DNA of 64,000 nucleotides from Antitrichia curtipendula (taxonomy: Eukaryota; Streptophyta; Bryopsida; Hypnales; Leucodontaceae), in the NCBI GenBank assembly GCA_951230915.1, contig OX579638.1:8388696-8452695 (forward strand), read 5' to 3'. Under the pieces are notes generated by a model. That model saw only the letters and a program-made list of their open reading frames with translations. It was not told the origin of the DNA and did not search any database. Both the position numbers and the translations under genes were made by a program. This document shows positions 49,379 to 61,300 of the stretch, in pieces; the stretch's first letter is position 1; each line of letters starts with the position of its first letter.

Positions 49379-50198
49379 CTCAACTCGCCGGAAAACTTCT
49401 TGAAGCAGCGTGAAAACTATTTTGAAATAATTCTCAACCGGATATTCTAAACCGGGAATCTCTTCCTCCACCAGATATTCCGTCAGTCCTAACCTCCAAT
49501 ACAAAAAAACCCCTCTAAAGTTCAAACTCCTCTAACTGTCAAACAGCTCACAACATTCAATCACGCGCTGCCTCTCGCAAGCTTTCTCTTCCACCACACT
49601 ACCACTCCAACTCAACTCAAGTCATCCGCAGCAATTCCTCGAGTCACATTCTAACGCAGATACTTCAACTCATAGGTCGTCAAGAAAGCTTAACGTGCAA
49701 TTAACTGGAAACTTCGGACCAACGCAAAATTTCATGCGAAGAAATTCAGCACACAGCATGCGGAGCGGAATGCATGCGAAGCAATTCACAACAAGTAAGA
49801 GCTCGAGGACAATTTAACGAATCTCAGGCTGCCGTGCGGACGTGCAAAATATACACCGGAGGCAGAGGCAGCCTACAGAAGGCAAAGAAATGAGAGCGCG
49901 TAGCAATTAGGGCAATGCTACGGACTTTCCTTCTTCACTGTTTTGTTTCCTAGTGCGCGCTCTCTGCATTGCATGGCACGCGAGCTTCGGTGGCGTCACT
50001 AGCTTGCTCTACACGAGAAGCGGACGCAAGGGGCCCCTCGCCATCCACAGTGCCAATTCCATCTTCCAATGAGTGATTATTCTGTCACTAAATGAGTTCA
50101 TTATTCTCTCCTCTCTCTCTTTTAAATTTCTCTGAAAATGCAATTTCCCTAAGACACAATTTCTCTGAAATGCAATTCCTCAAAGAAGGAACTTTCTC
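49379..50198 (-). promoter_or_regulatory. Presumed upstream region of the START-like gene
   Basis: Leader and promoter by position. No core promoter motif can be assigned. A CT-rich run lies at 50,107-50,122, and CAATTTCTCT/CAATTTCCCT words repeat at 50,140-50,240. Confidence 0.35.
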
Positions 50199-50930
50199 AT
50201 GAACGCAATTTCCCTGAATGGCAATTTCTCTCAAATGCCATTTCCTAACAACTGGCTGACGAACATGATGAATCAGCCCGAAGCAATTTCCCCACCTGCT
50301 GCCTGCCTGCAGTGGCCTCCACGGAGCGCCTCACTGGGAGACGTGGGAGGCCTGGCGACAACCAAAATGTCGACACCCCGAACGTTCGCTGAACCTCGGT
50401 GAGGTATTGAACTTTCAAATCATGCCTGTATCCGAGAAAAAGAGACTGAACTTTTCTTTTTTTTAATTGAATTTCTTTTTCTTCTTGAAGAGAAAGATGA
50501 ACAAGGAACTGAACTGAAAGCGGAATGAGGCTCCGGCGAGCACGGACGGGCACGTGCATGGCAGGGGATGGAGCACGAGCAGCAAGCCCCACCGAGGGAC
50601 GAATCGCTCCCCGTCGGTTTCCTTGGGAGTCTCGCCTTGCTGTGCGTGAGCCTTGCGTGAGGCTTGCGTGGCGCTTTCAGTGGCCTGCAGGGGCAGCAGA
50701 GTTTGAGCGGCTTCCCGGTTCCCACCACCAGCAGAGCGGCTGGCTGGCAGGCAGGCAGGCAGATAAAAGGAGATCCTGAAGGCACTGGACAGGACCCTGC
50801 AAACACAAAAACTCATGCATTAACTGACTCTGAAAGGACGGCCAACAGAGGTGAAAACGGCACCATCCGTACACTCTGCAGACTTATGATTCCAGTCAGC
50901 GTGGTTTTTTTCTGAAGTGAACCCTACCAG
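50199..50930. other. GC-rich stretch without an assigned gene
   Basis: GC-rich compared with its surroundings and open in several frames on both strands (for example 50,525-50,779 plus and 50,463-50,816 minus), but no frame has a recognisable domain. A possible first exon (ATG TCG at 50,370 up to a CG|GTGAGG donor near 50,399) could not be joined to any downstream exon. Confidence 0.35.
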
Positions 50931-51138
50931 CCGGTCACCGTGGAAATCATTTGTTTGGGTATTGTGTGAATTGTTGACTTAAAAAAATGAAAAAAAGCAC
51001 TCATTGGAAGTCAAACTACTACAAAAGATTTTCTCTTTCCACACAAAATTTGGAAGATGAGTAGTTGCACTTCTATCCAAGAAGATATTCTTTGTCATTC
51101 ATAGGCTAGAAAATGTCCTCTGTGTTGTTTATGGATTA
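50931..51138 (+). repeat. Dispersed repeat, partner of 6.05 kb
   Basis: Matches 6,061-6,280 from GGTCACCGTGGAAATCAT to the TCATTCATAGGCTAG/TTTATGGATTAG block, then runs directly into family E. Confidence 0.6.
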
Positions 51139-52560
51139 GCCCCAAAATGCCCAAGGCACCAAATTATAGTGTTGACAATGATTTTAAGTTAAATAAAACA
51201 TTATCAAGTTACAATAGAATCTCTCTTATTGCATACTCCCTTCGTGCACAATATGCAATAAGAGAGTTTGGAGGTAGCAAGTGGGTCTATGCTTGATTCT
51301 AGATGGAAAGAAACATGGTTTGTGGCCTCTCTCAATGCAGAATACCTCTTTTAGTGCATAGTCCCGATACCATGCATTAAAAGAGGTTTTACTATATTAC
51401 CTTCGTCCCACAAGGGTTCTTGGAAATGTTTGGATTAGTGCATGGCAGTTCCTATTTTCAAGGATTGCATAGTTACTATAGCTTCTACTAAACCCTACTA
51501 GGCATGAAAGAATGGAAGTTAGTAATGAAGCAGCACATGTTGAAAATAGGCAATGAAATCAACAAATTTTTGTCCTTTCTATAATTGCTCTAGTGGTATT
51601 AATTTTGATCATTCTCTAAGCAACATTGGTGTAGTGATGTCTATTGACGTCCTTTGTATTCAATTCCCACAATGTCCTATAATTCAAGTTCAAAAAATTC
51701 TCAACAAGAGATTTAGTAGTAGTAGTTTTAATATAATTGTGGATTGAATTCTTCGCCTTTGGTTGGTTAAAGGTTGCTTTTCAATTCCCTTTGCAGGGAT
51801 CAAATTGATATATAGTCTCTCAAGTGTGGTATCTGTAGATTTTTTTGCTTCAAGGTATTCAAACTAGCTTTAGTTATTGTCCATCAAGTTGTGGAGAGTC
51901 AATTTTGAATTTAATGTGGGACAAGTATATTTGGACCCTCGTATTTATTTGGGATGGAAGGAGTACTAGTTTTAGTAGTTTATAGTTTTAGAAAATTCCT
52001 TTTAATATAATAGTTTTAGCATCAAAAATCCGATTTTGAAAAAGAATGACTATGAAATTTTCTATTCAAGATTTTGTGCAAGGGTGTTCATTGCAAATCT
52101 TGATTTTTCAATGTTGAGGGCTCTTAGAAATGAGTCTCAATTATACTAGATCTTGGAAGAAAAATCACATTAGAATTCATTTAAAAAATTTATAGAATAG
52201 ATTTTGAGAAGTCGTAAATTGATTGGGATTATGTATGTTATATCCTTTTACCACATTTTTTTTTGGTAACCAATTTTTTAGATTTGACATGTGAAAAGAA
52301 AATTTAAAGACTTCAAGTCACTTTCACATTTTTAACACCCTCATGATCAAATATTATAATCTTTCAATTTGTAAGTGATATTGTTGTGTTTTCTTTTCCT
52401 ATGTGATCTTTAATATGTTTGATTCGAATTTGTATAATTACAATTCAAAAAAATTGTTAAAACTTATCAAATTGATAAAACTTATCAAAACTTATCAAAT
52501 TTTTTGTTCCATTTAAAGAAAATCCCAAGCACTTCCCAAAAGGCCTTGGGCATTTAGAGA
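51139..52560 (+). mobile_element. Family E element interrupted by another insertion
   Basis: Left end TTAG|CCCCAAAATGCCCAAGG, right end CATTTAGAGA|TTAA (52,561-52,564). Family E sequence stops near 51,204 and resumes near 51,966, so about 760 bp was inserted. The insert holds Stowaway-like TACCTTCGTCCCA (51,398-51,410) and TGGGATGGAAGGAGTA (51,950-51,965). A further inverted pair, CTCTCTTATTGCATA near 51,213 and TATGCAATAAGAGAG near 51,251, lies at its left edge. Confidence 0.6.
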
Positions 52561-52564
52561 TTAA

Positions 52565-55450
52565 GTTACCCATATTGGTTTCTCTAGGGGGGTCATTTGT
52601 TTTGGAGAGTGTGGAAAAAGATCTATGTTGGAGTAATGAAGCTATTTTTCATCCATGTCAATAGAGAAAACTTGAAATTTATAAATAAGTAAAACGCATT
52701 TATTCATCTAAAAGAATGTACAATCATCCCCTGGGGAGGTCACGCTATGCATTTATACAATCCACGTGTGGCGAGGATTTGGACCCTCTATTTACTTTTT
52801 CAAATTTAAATAAAAGAAAAATAAATATGAGTAGATTTTCCTACTTTGAAAGTTTACGTTATGAATTATTGATAATTTTATACGTAAATTATAGTTAGAT
52901 ACAAATTTTTGAAGTAAAAAGATACACTGTAAAGCTGAAAATAATTTTCACACCTCTATATTAAATAAGAAAAAATTGTTTAAAAAATACACAAAAAATT
53001 CTCAAAAATGAGTCTCTATTGAAAGTTTATATTTCTTGAATATTGATGCAATGGTTGTCTAAATGTGTTCTCTATAAATACTTGAGTTGAAAAACATGTC
53101 ATTTTAGTTCATTTTTCAACCTTCTCTAGAAATCGTTTCATATATTATTTGGATTGAAGATTTTGGCAATAGAATCTTATAGTCTTGATTAAACAATGCT
53201 CAAATTTGTAGGCTAAAATTATAGTTTATTAAAAAATAAATAGGAGGTCAAAAGATCATTTAGCCGCACGTGGTATACTATAGATACACTAAGTGACCTC
53301 CCCAAGAATCATCCAAAATAGAGTGATACCATTTCTAGATTTGGTAGCAATTTAGTGATTTCATCCACTGAAAAAAGAAAAATATCTTGTCAAACATTCC
53401 CTATAAAAAAAATTGCATTGCTTTTTAGCAAAAATTTGTCCCTCTCCCTAGGTTTCTCTACTTAGATATAAGGAGTGAGGTACATATTTTCTAAGATACG
53501 TAGGGGATTTGAATTTAATTATGCTTGATTGGGTGCCATCCTACATTTCCAAGGAATGCAAAAAAAGTCTCCAACATTGGTTAACACCGTTATGCACTTT
53601 TAAAGAAGGTGAAAATTTAGCACACACCACATAATTGCAAATTTGTAAGCTTATTTCAATTATCATTCTCTAGGTCTCTCAACACCATCTTTATAGAATA
53701 TATTGTTGTGACAATGCACTAGTGACGTAAACCACAACTTGGATAGGAAGTGCGTAAGGTAGGATCACTCGTTAACATAAAACATGTGTCTAAATATGTG
53801 CTTCAATAAATTCTAAGAATAAATAGATGCTCATTACATAATGTTCAACTACATGACATTGAAAATTAGGACATGGATTTGAAAATGTATCAATAGAACT
53901 TTGTCTTACAATGTTTGCACACAATATTTGATTATCATTCTTGAAATTCACCTAAATTAGACACAATTTCTGTAAGAATGACTATAATAAATTAAAAAAT
54001 TGCACTACCATACTGACACACAAGAGTAGAAAACTGTACAATAATAGTTGATCCAACCATGCATGAGCTTTCACTAAATGTAATTGGAAATTCTATTCTT
54101 TTTTAAGTTGTAGTTTGAAAATAAAATGCAAAATTTCAATCTTTCTCGGTCCATGATAGTGATATTTGTTGCACAAATATAGTATCTTCACTTCTAAAAG
54201 ATAATTTTTTGAAATCTAATGTCTTTGAATTTAAGTTGGAAAAAAAATCACAATGAGATGTTAAGAAATGAAAGTTGAAGTGAATGCAATTGGCTTGAAA
54301 ATTTTCATAGACAGATTGTCATGATCCTCACTTCAAGGCATGTATGTGCCACCTTGATAAGCAAAGGGGTTATCAGGGTGACTTCTCAAGCCTTTCAAGA
54401 AACTAGGTGAAATAAATGAGGAGTCTTGAGCAAATAAAGCTTTGTAGCGTTTTATTTGAGACAAAGTGTGTAGTTGATACTCATATTTAGAGAGCTAGTG
54501 AGAGCACGTGTCCATGGTCCAAGGAACACGACAATTTGAATTGTGAGGCAAAAGTTATGGCTTTTCAATGTTGGTAGTTTCTCAACCACAAATTCAAGGT
54601 GTGGAACATAGGAGAAGTGATTCTATGAGGAATCTCTCGTCCAAATAAGGCATGCCGTATATTATTGGAAGCTATAAAGACAATGATTCTATAATGCTAA
54701 GGTTTACAAAGAGCTTAGGTATGAGCTAAAAACAATGGGCAAACAAAGGGAGTCTTGGAGAACAACACCTCCCAAGGGACTCAAACCTTTGGAGGGCCAT
54801 AACCTTCTTAATATTTGTTGCACTTGAGAAAGTGAATAGTTTAAGGTGATTTAAAAAAAGAGTAGATCATGCTAATGATATTGCACTCTGGATTTGAAGT
54901 CCGGAGCTAAAAGTCAGTACAATGGAAAGATCAAGAGGCCTTAGAGCTTGGGTTTGAGGCTAAGGCATGGAAATTTGGTACTTCTTTTGGGGATAAGGTG
55001 TCTTGGATGTCTTTAGTGACCCATAAAAAATGAGGTCTACCAAATTCCACAGATAGTATTATGAGAAGGGGTGATCTCAATCCTCACTCCCAAATAGTGT
55101 CATCATAAATTATAGTAGCCACAGGCGGTGATGTTGATGATGGAGCATCACTGCTACCTTCATGTCATCACAAAATGCTCTTGTGCACTTTTGGGTACTA
55201 ATTGAATGGTATCCCATTCCACGCTAAGCAATGACATGAGTTCCAATTAGTGAGTCCCAAAGTGAGGTTGCTTGACCTAATAGGGAGTTAGAAACCATTC
55301 AAGGGTAGTTAGCATTGGTAATGAATAGTACCACCACCAAGTGCTTGGATATCAATAGAAGTTCAACTCCATGTCATTGAATGATATGTTTAGTGTTTTG
55401 TGGAAGTTAAATGATGGGAATCATGAGGAATAGGGATCTCATGACTAGAA
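52565..55450. other. AT-rich intergenic DNA, no recognised gene
   Basis: Nearly 2.9 kb with no supported coding region, RNA or bounded repeat. From about 54,300 the sequence is less AT-rich, but stop codons close every frame. It may be an old retroelement remnant, which I cannot identify. Confidence 0.4.
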
Positions 55451-55454
55451 TTAG

Positions 55455-55692
55455 AACCTAACATTGTGAGTGCACAATTTTAACACCTTCATAATTAAAG
55501 ATTATAATCTTTCAATTTCTAAGTGATATTGTTGTATTTTTTTTTTTTCAAGTAATTTCTAACATGTCTAGTTTGAATTTGTATGGTTCCAATTCAAAAA
55601 AATTTGATAATACTTATTAAAATGTTGGTATTTTGTTCAATTTAGATAAAACTCCAAGAAGCTCAAATAAGGTCTTGGACATTTAGGGGTTA
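55455..55692 (+). repeat. Family E repeat, right-hand fragment
   Basis: Begins within the family (TTTTAACACCTTCATAATTA) and ends GGACATTTAGGGGTTAG. The left half is missing. Confidence 0.65.
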
Positions 55693-55742
55693 GCTTAGCT
55701 CCATGGCAAATTTGTATCCCAAGCCATATACATAGGCATTAA

Positions 55743-56150
55743 GGTAGTATGTTGTAAAACCGCCCTTTTCCTTCAAATTGCCCCTATTATTAGCTGAAAA
55801 ATGGAGATGAGGTGATCCTTAAATGGACAATTTTAGCAATTGAATGAATAAAAAAAATTATTTTTCTATTGCAAAAGCCAATCATTGTCTTTGATTTCCG
55901 CACAACTCTTTACAAGTTGCAAGTGGACAAATTTTGGAACACCTATGTTCACAAATTGGTGCCTATGTCCCAAATCTTTAAAAATTTATAAATAATTCAA
56001 AAATTCTTGAAAAAACACAAAAAAACACTTGTGTTAGGTTCCACATCTATTTTTCTTTCTTTGAAAATTGATCTAAAAATATTTTTGTCCACATAAACCT
56101 ATGAAAAAGATGGACTTGCCCTTAAATGCTCGCTTTTAGAGCATACTACT
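55743..56150 (-). mobile_element. 408-bp MITE, copy 2, with intact TTAA flanks
   Basis: TTAA at 55,739-55,742 and 56,151-56,154 flank a unit starting GGTAGTATGTTGTAAAACCG and ending CGCTTTTAGAGCATACTACT. The interior is the reverse complement of 37,240-37,647 and the length is identical. No coding capacity. Confidence 0.85.
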
Positions 56151-56154
56151 TTAA

Positions 56155-57300
56155 GTCAATTTAAACCATTAAAATAATTTCATCATCATCTTCTAGAAGT
56201 TGGTTTTTATAATAGAGGGGTGGATTTTATGACATAAGATGTTAGTTTTTGTTTAATATGAGCCAAGTGTACATTCTATTGTGTGAGCACTAGTAGTCGG
56301 GTGATCTATTGTAGGTAAGCTAAATATATGTTTTCCACTTCAAAAATTATCCATGCCAGAAAGGCTTATTTTTCTTAACATTTCAAAAAACAATCTTGTT
56401 TAAGATAGTTGACCTCATTCCGACCATTTAAGCAATTACACATATTTGGAGCACATGTTTCTTAAGTGGAGAAATTTTTTCATGTACATAAATAGAGTTT
56501 AGAAGGATTCCATATTTTTTCAAAATTTTATTTCTCAAAACATAATTACTATGAATTTTTTAGTTGAGGATTTTGTTTGACCTATTCTTGTCATATAGGT
56601 CTTCTATTTCCAACCATAGGTTGGTTGCAAAGTCAACCAAGACTGCAACCAATTGTAATGTGCCACGACTGCATTGGGAACTATGCCATAATTAATCATT
56701 GTTTTTCTCCTGCCGATTGGAAAGAGAGTAACCTATATAACGATAATGCACTCGGGAAGATTTTTCTTTATTAATATTTGCTCCTCCCATAGTGGAAGGC
56801 GTTAACATCGGCATAATGCATTTTTCAACATGCATTATGCAGGGGAAGCCCTCTCAGGTAGGGGGTCCCTACATTTTGGGGCACGACCTCGGGCTAATGC
56901 CCTCAGTCTAGTGCGTTTAAATGCAGGAACCCCTCCCCTCGAGGCCTTCCCCTTATACAGAATAGGTCCCTGGTATGAATGAGGTCGGCTACCTTTGCCA
57001 CCAAAAAAGAGAGCAGACAAAGCGTAGTTTTGGGAAGCGGGTAGTGCACCTTGCACCTCTCGTACGAAAAGGCCACCAGAGGAGCCTTCCTGATCAACCC
57101 GACTTCCAAGGACAGCTCCAAATCCAAAGGCTTGGGGCTACACATTGCAGTGCTTTACCATAACAATGCACAAAAAGACCTACCCTGTCAGAAGAAACGT
57201 CCAAGGAAGACGGGCTGGAGAATCGCTTCACTCTAATGAAAAACAGAGAGAGACGATGAACCTCTAAAGCCAATATCTAAATAAACGGAACTCTCACCGA
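56155..57300. other. Intergenic with a GC-rich patch
   Basis: An 11-base stem GCATAATGCAT (56,811-56,821) is mirrored at 56,830-56,840. From 56,840 to 57,240 the sequence is GC-richer and open in several frames, without a recognisable domain. It might be part of a retroelement terminal repeat; no partner copy is present in the window. Confidence 0.35.
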
Positions 57301-57309
57301 CTTTGAAAT

Positions 57310-57560
57310 TGATGCATATCGAGCAGAAAATCTCTCTATCCAAACATTCAATCGAACTCTCGATCTACGTTGATAACAAAGAACATAGTTGATCACTCAA
57401 ATCTCCACCACGATGAATTTCCAGATTCGGAGTGGCTTCCAGCATCTGCCAATTCCATCTACAGCAAAAAAAAAAAATAGCAAACGGTCATGAAAACATA
57501 ACATGCACTACTAGAGAAGAAAGATGCCCGAACAAAACAGGAGAGAACCTGAAGACATCT
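57310..57560. repeat. Dispersed repeat related to 14.6 kb
   Basis: TATCCAAACATTCAATCGAA (57,338) and GAAAACATAACATGCACTA (57,492) match the 14,590-15,170 block in the same order. Confidence 0.5.
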
Positions 57561-58501
57561 GAAGGGAGGCCAGGATGATAATTTGAACGTTTAAATAAAA
57601 GAGTCACAATATATTAAAAGCTCACGGTAATTTGAGCATGAATCTGAAATGTCCAAGCACATGATAATTGCGGAGAGATGCACTGGACTGGAACAAGGAA
57701 GACACTAAGCCAGTAGAACTACAGGAAAGCAACGCTATTTTTATCACTAATGCAACAACAAACGAATCCAAATGTGAAACCCCAGAGCGTAACTTAGCTA
57801 CTGCTGATCATGCTCTCAAATAGAAAACTAACTTACTGGTTGATCTAAATGTCCTCTTCAGAGGTTGACACCCATGCAGGCTCATAACCTACACTAGGCA
57901 TACTAGGAACATGCTTTGGTATATGTGGTGGCAAAAGCGATATCCTGTCATTGTCACCAAGATTAATAGTACATGCAAAAGTAGAGCAGCCACTAGACTA
58001 ACGACCGGACGATCATCTACAGTGAAAATGATCGATACTTTCTCAGTTGCGAATTGTGGTGGCATCAGAAAGAATAATAATTATGCAAAACCCCTAAATA
58101 CACTTTGATGTAAGGAGAATAATGAACACCCTATTGAATGCATGAATATTTTTAAAAGAGTTCTGCATGCCACAACAAATTCATAGACAGGCAAAAAACT
58201 ACTAAGGACATGTATACATCTGGATATCTGTATTATTGCTTCGGAACTGAACCTGACGGTAAGAGGTCGAATACGATATTCGTCGAGGTAGGGGCAGAAC
58301 CTAGTGCATGCTTCCAATTGTCCAAATGTTTTCAAAGGGTGCCAATGCCAATACTCTTCCATCACTGCGTCTTCCGTGGAACATCAGTTACATTGATATT
58401 CTCATGCAGATTGTGCGAAAAGCAAGGCTTCCCTGCCTAACCAGATATTCAAGCTGGATTTCAACGGGTAGAAGAGCATGGTACTTTGCTAAGTGAGGAG
58501 A
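57561..58501. other. 3' flank of the sterol oxidase gene
   Basis: No separate gene recognised. Part of it is probably the 3' untranslated region of the minus-strand sterol oxidase. Open frames on both strands lack domains I can name. Confidence 0.4.
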
Positions 58502-59446
58502 TTATGACGCTTTGACATCCCTGGACAATGAAGCAGGAATGGATTTCAGGTCATCCGTCTGTAACCACCCGTTCTCTCTCATCTGCCGTTCCTTGCCTTT
58601 GGCGATCGCCTCCTTCTTTTGCAAGTCCTTCATGTAGCGATACCCCTTGTCCGTGCCGTAGAGCGTATCGCAATACGTGAACACCGAGGCAAAATTGCTC
58701 TGGCTCTTCCCACCAACAAAGTGATGATAATCGTGGTAGTCGGCCCCTCCATAGAACGGAATGAAGCGCGTCGGATTCCAAGGAAAATCGTATCCGCTGT
58801 GCGTCTCGATAGCCTCCAACTGCCGCATCGCAACCCAAATCCAGAAGGTGACGATATGTCCGGGTGCCATTGCTGGCCCCGCAAAGGTCGGAATCCCTAG
58901 AATCACAATTTCGGCCCAATGCGCATACGGCGCCGCGAAGCTCATCGGGGTCTGGAACTCATGATGCATGCAATGCACGTTGTCGTACCACCAACCCTGG
59001 TGCAACCACCGGTGCAACCAGTAATTCCCATAATCTTCCACAATCGTGTACAACGCCAATTGCAAAAACGTCTCCGTGAGCGTCGGCAGCGGCAGACCGA
59101 ATCGGATGTTGATAAACTTCACCGCCGGAAAGGAGCAAAGCTGCAGAGGTCCGACCACCACGAAAAACGACCACATCACAACCTTATAACACCGCCAAGT
59201 CTCCGCAGGCTCATTGTGCACCCCGGGTTGCACTTTGTACTTCTCCGCACTCCGCACCTTCCACACATCCAGCAGCACGTACGGCAACGGCGCGACAGAG
59301 AAGATGACTAACAGAAACAGGATGTTGAGGCAATACAACGTGTAATCACTCACATTATGAGTCCGGTTCCACCACCACCCCTCCCCAAACGTCAAATCTC
59401 TCCCCAAAGCTCCAGCCGCCTCACTGATACTCATGAACGGAATCAT
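58502..59446 (-). CDS. C-4 methylsterol monooxygenase, SMO1 type
   Basis: Membrane di-iron oxidase of the fatty acid hydroxylase superfamily that removes C-4 methyl groups in plant sterol synthesis, acting in the ER with a C-4 decarboxylase and a reductase. A single exon of 314 aa, similar to the roughly 300 aa of plant SMO1 proteins. Hydrophobic segments lie at about 36-60, 88-105 and 180-205. The three histidine boxes are complete: HRWLH at 145-149, HCMHH at 158-162 and HDYHH at 238-242. THSGYDFPWNP (215-225) is typical of SMO1/SMO2. The C-terminus (DVKAS) has no KKXX signal. The start ATG has an in-frame second Met at codon 5. No intron interrupts it, whereas as I recall seed-plant SMO1 genes contain introns, so a retrocopy or family-wide intron loss is possible. 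Substrate (4,4-dimethyl versus 4-methyl) is inferred. Confidence 0.95.
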   Translation of the reverse strand: MIPFMSISEAAGALGRDLTFGEGWWWNRTHNVSDYTLYCLNILFLLVIFSVAPLPYVLLDVWKVRSAEKYKVQPGVHNEPAETWRCYKVVMWSFFVVVGPLQLCSFPAVKFINIRFGLPLPTLTETFLQLALYTIVEDYGNYWLHRWLHQGWWYDNVHCMHHEFQTPMSFAAPYAHWAEIVILGIPTFAGPAMAPGHIVTFWIWVAMRQLEAIETHSGYDFPWNPTRFIPFYGGADYHDYHHFVGGKSQSNFASVFTYCDTLYGTDKGYRYMKDLQKKEAIAKGKERQMRENGWLQTDDLKSIPASLSRDVKAS

Positions 59447-60289
59447 CTCTCCCGATCGAAAACACGACTCTCACCAAAAGCTTCCAATCAAACGCAAATC
59501 AAACGCAAATCTCCACAAAAAAAACCCGAATCAGCACCGATTGACCAGCAGAAACGCTCAAAAGAGGCGCGATCAATGCACAGAAAGAAATGCGGAGACG
59601 CAGGAAACGCAGGAGACGCCGCGGGAGCACACCCAGAAGCGGAGTGGCCAGTGCTCTGCTCTGCGTCCCCTGGTGAGGCGGGGTTCTCGCCAGAGCATGT
59701 GCTCTTCTTCTTGCTGCATATGAGTGTCCTCCGGTGCGGACGCTTCCACCAACGCATTCGGGAATATCATCCACCGAATTTGAACGACATTCATCGGTTT
59801 CGGTCTGGTCGTACTCCAGTTGTAGTAAGTTAAAGCTTGCCGGTTGTAGTAAAGCTTACATTTCAAGCAATTCATAAATTAAAATAAACTGCAAAACATA
59901 TCATGTGGATCAGTCCTTTCATGAAAGAAAAAATAATTCCATATCCTGTTCTTTGCAATAAATTGAAACCTACGGAAACAGCAGAGTCCTTTTGGTCATG
60001 CTCCAGATGGGATTGGACGGACGCTGCATGCTGAGGACGCAAAAAAAAAGTCCTTTGGAGGATGGAAAAAAACATTTCTTCATGCAAACTTTTTTTCTTA
60101 AAAATAAAAAAACAAAAAAACAAATGGCAAACCATTGCATGAAAAACAGAAACGAGAAACAAACAGCCAAGCCAAAAGGCTGGACAAATGAAGAGAACAG
60201 AGCACAAACAAAGAACAAGCAGATGGAACTAACACTTGAAAAAACAAGCAAAAGAGGGGGCCTTGTTACTCCATGGAAGGCATAAGTTT
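59447..60289. promoter_or_regulatory. Upstream region of the sterol oxidase gene
   Basis: Leader and promoter by position. The plus-strand open frames at 59,357-59,833 overlap the gene and its leader and are shadows. A-rich tracts at 60,045-60,120 give further open frames with no domain. Confidence 0.4.
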
Positions 60290-60412
60290 GGCCCAGCCTA
60301 ATGCAAGCCAAAAACTTCATGAGCAGTACATTTCACAAGACACATTTATTGCTCATGAATTTCTGGACCTGCATTAGGCTAGGCCAAAGTTGGCCTGTCA
60401 TAGGCAGAATTA
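60290..60412. mobile_element. Small foldback MITE, copy 2
   Basis: Shares the inner stem and loop with 5,349-5,507 (AACTTCATGAGCAGTACAT, TTCACAAGACAC) and the outer TGCATTAGGCT...CCAAAGTTG block. The stem is no longer perfect and the left outer arm is mostly lost. Confidence 0.7.
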
Positions 60413-60426
60413 TCTTATCCCCTTAA

Positions 60427-61296
60427 CCCTTTAGTGACCGGTCGACCACTTTTTGGTTGATTTTTGGACTCTCGGTCTGATATTGTTCAAAATACATTTG
60501 ATCACAAAAATCTCAAAGAAGAACGCAATTAGAATGTCTTTGTGCGCTTCAAAGAAAACCAATTTCAAGAGAATTGGAGTATTGATGAATTAGCTATGAG
60601 GTTGCAAACTCAAATGGCCTGGACCTTCAAATGGGAAGTATTCAACAAAAATACAAAAAAATATCAACCAAATTGTGAGATTTTCTTGTAATTTGATGTC
60701 TTGACAAGTCATAAGTGTTGCTTTGTAATCTCATGAATGCCCAAAGTAAACTTATGCATTGGTATTTATGTAGCGCAAATTCTAAAGGGTCATTTAAGTC
60801 ATTGATTTTTGAGAATTAAGGAAAGCAACTCAAACTCCAACAAGGTTAGAGAAGCAAACATGATTTAGAGGTACATTTCACTTTCTTCAATGTACATTTT
60901 AGAAGGGTATTTGTTCTGATGACTACAAATGACTATTTTTTGTGAACTTCAAAAATTTGTAACTAATTTCACAAAGCTTAAAAAAATATGAAATGACTTG
61001 GGTTAGATGCCTATTCTACTTGTCTTTTGAAGAAAATTTACTAAAAAAATATTTAAAGATGTTTCACCTCCCCAAAATTCAATTTTAGCCTTTAAAAGGT
61101 TGATTTGTGGACCTCTTACCTTATTTATAGCAATTTATTCTGTTAGATGAGTTTGATTTTTTGTTAGGTTGAAGAATCTCCCTTATGGAAATACCTTGTA
61201 CGGTTTGATCTAAGACTACATCTTTAGAGTGGCCACAAAATTCATTTTCTTGAAAAAATACGCCCGCCCCCCAAATCAACCACGGTCACTAAAGGG
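60427..61296. mobile_element. TTAA-flanked 870-bp MITE with CCCTTTAG termini
   Basis: Left end CCCTTTAGTGACCG (60,427-60,440) is exactly mirrored by CGGTCACTAAAGGG (61,283-61,296). Both are flanked by TTAA (60,423-60,426 and 61,297-61,300), so a perfect 20-base inverted repeat spans 60,421-60,440 and 61,283-61,302. GGTTGATTT near 60,456 is mirrored just inside the right end. TTAA duplication with CCC-starting termini is the hallmark of piggyBac-type elements; Sola elements also use 4-bp duplications. No transposase. Confidence 0.85.
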
Positions 61297-61300
61297 TTAA

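Noticed and set aside
49379..49525. Longer N-terminus of the START-like protein starting at 49,525
   Set aside because: That start is a TTG codon. The first ATG in frame is 49,378, so the extra 49 codons are probably leader sequence.
50199..50402. First exon of a new gene (ATG at 50,370 with donor near 50,399)
   Set aside because: No downstream exon in frame could be identified within the following kilobases.
58551..59311. Overlapping open frames on both strands within the sterol oxidase gene
   Set aside because: They are shadows of a GC-rich coding exon; only the 314-codon frame has the histidine boxes.
60415..60426. Reconstructing an empty site in which the 870-bp MITE split a family D terminus
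   Set aside because: The left flank may instead be the end of the small foldback copy at 60,290-60,412, so the original site is ambiguous.
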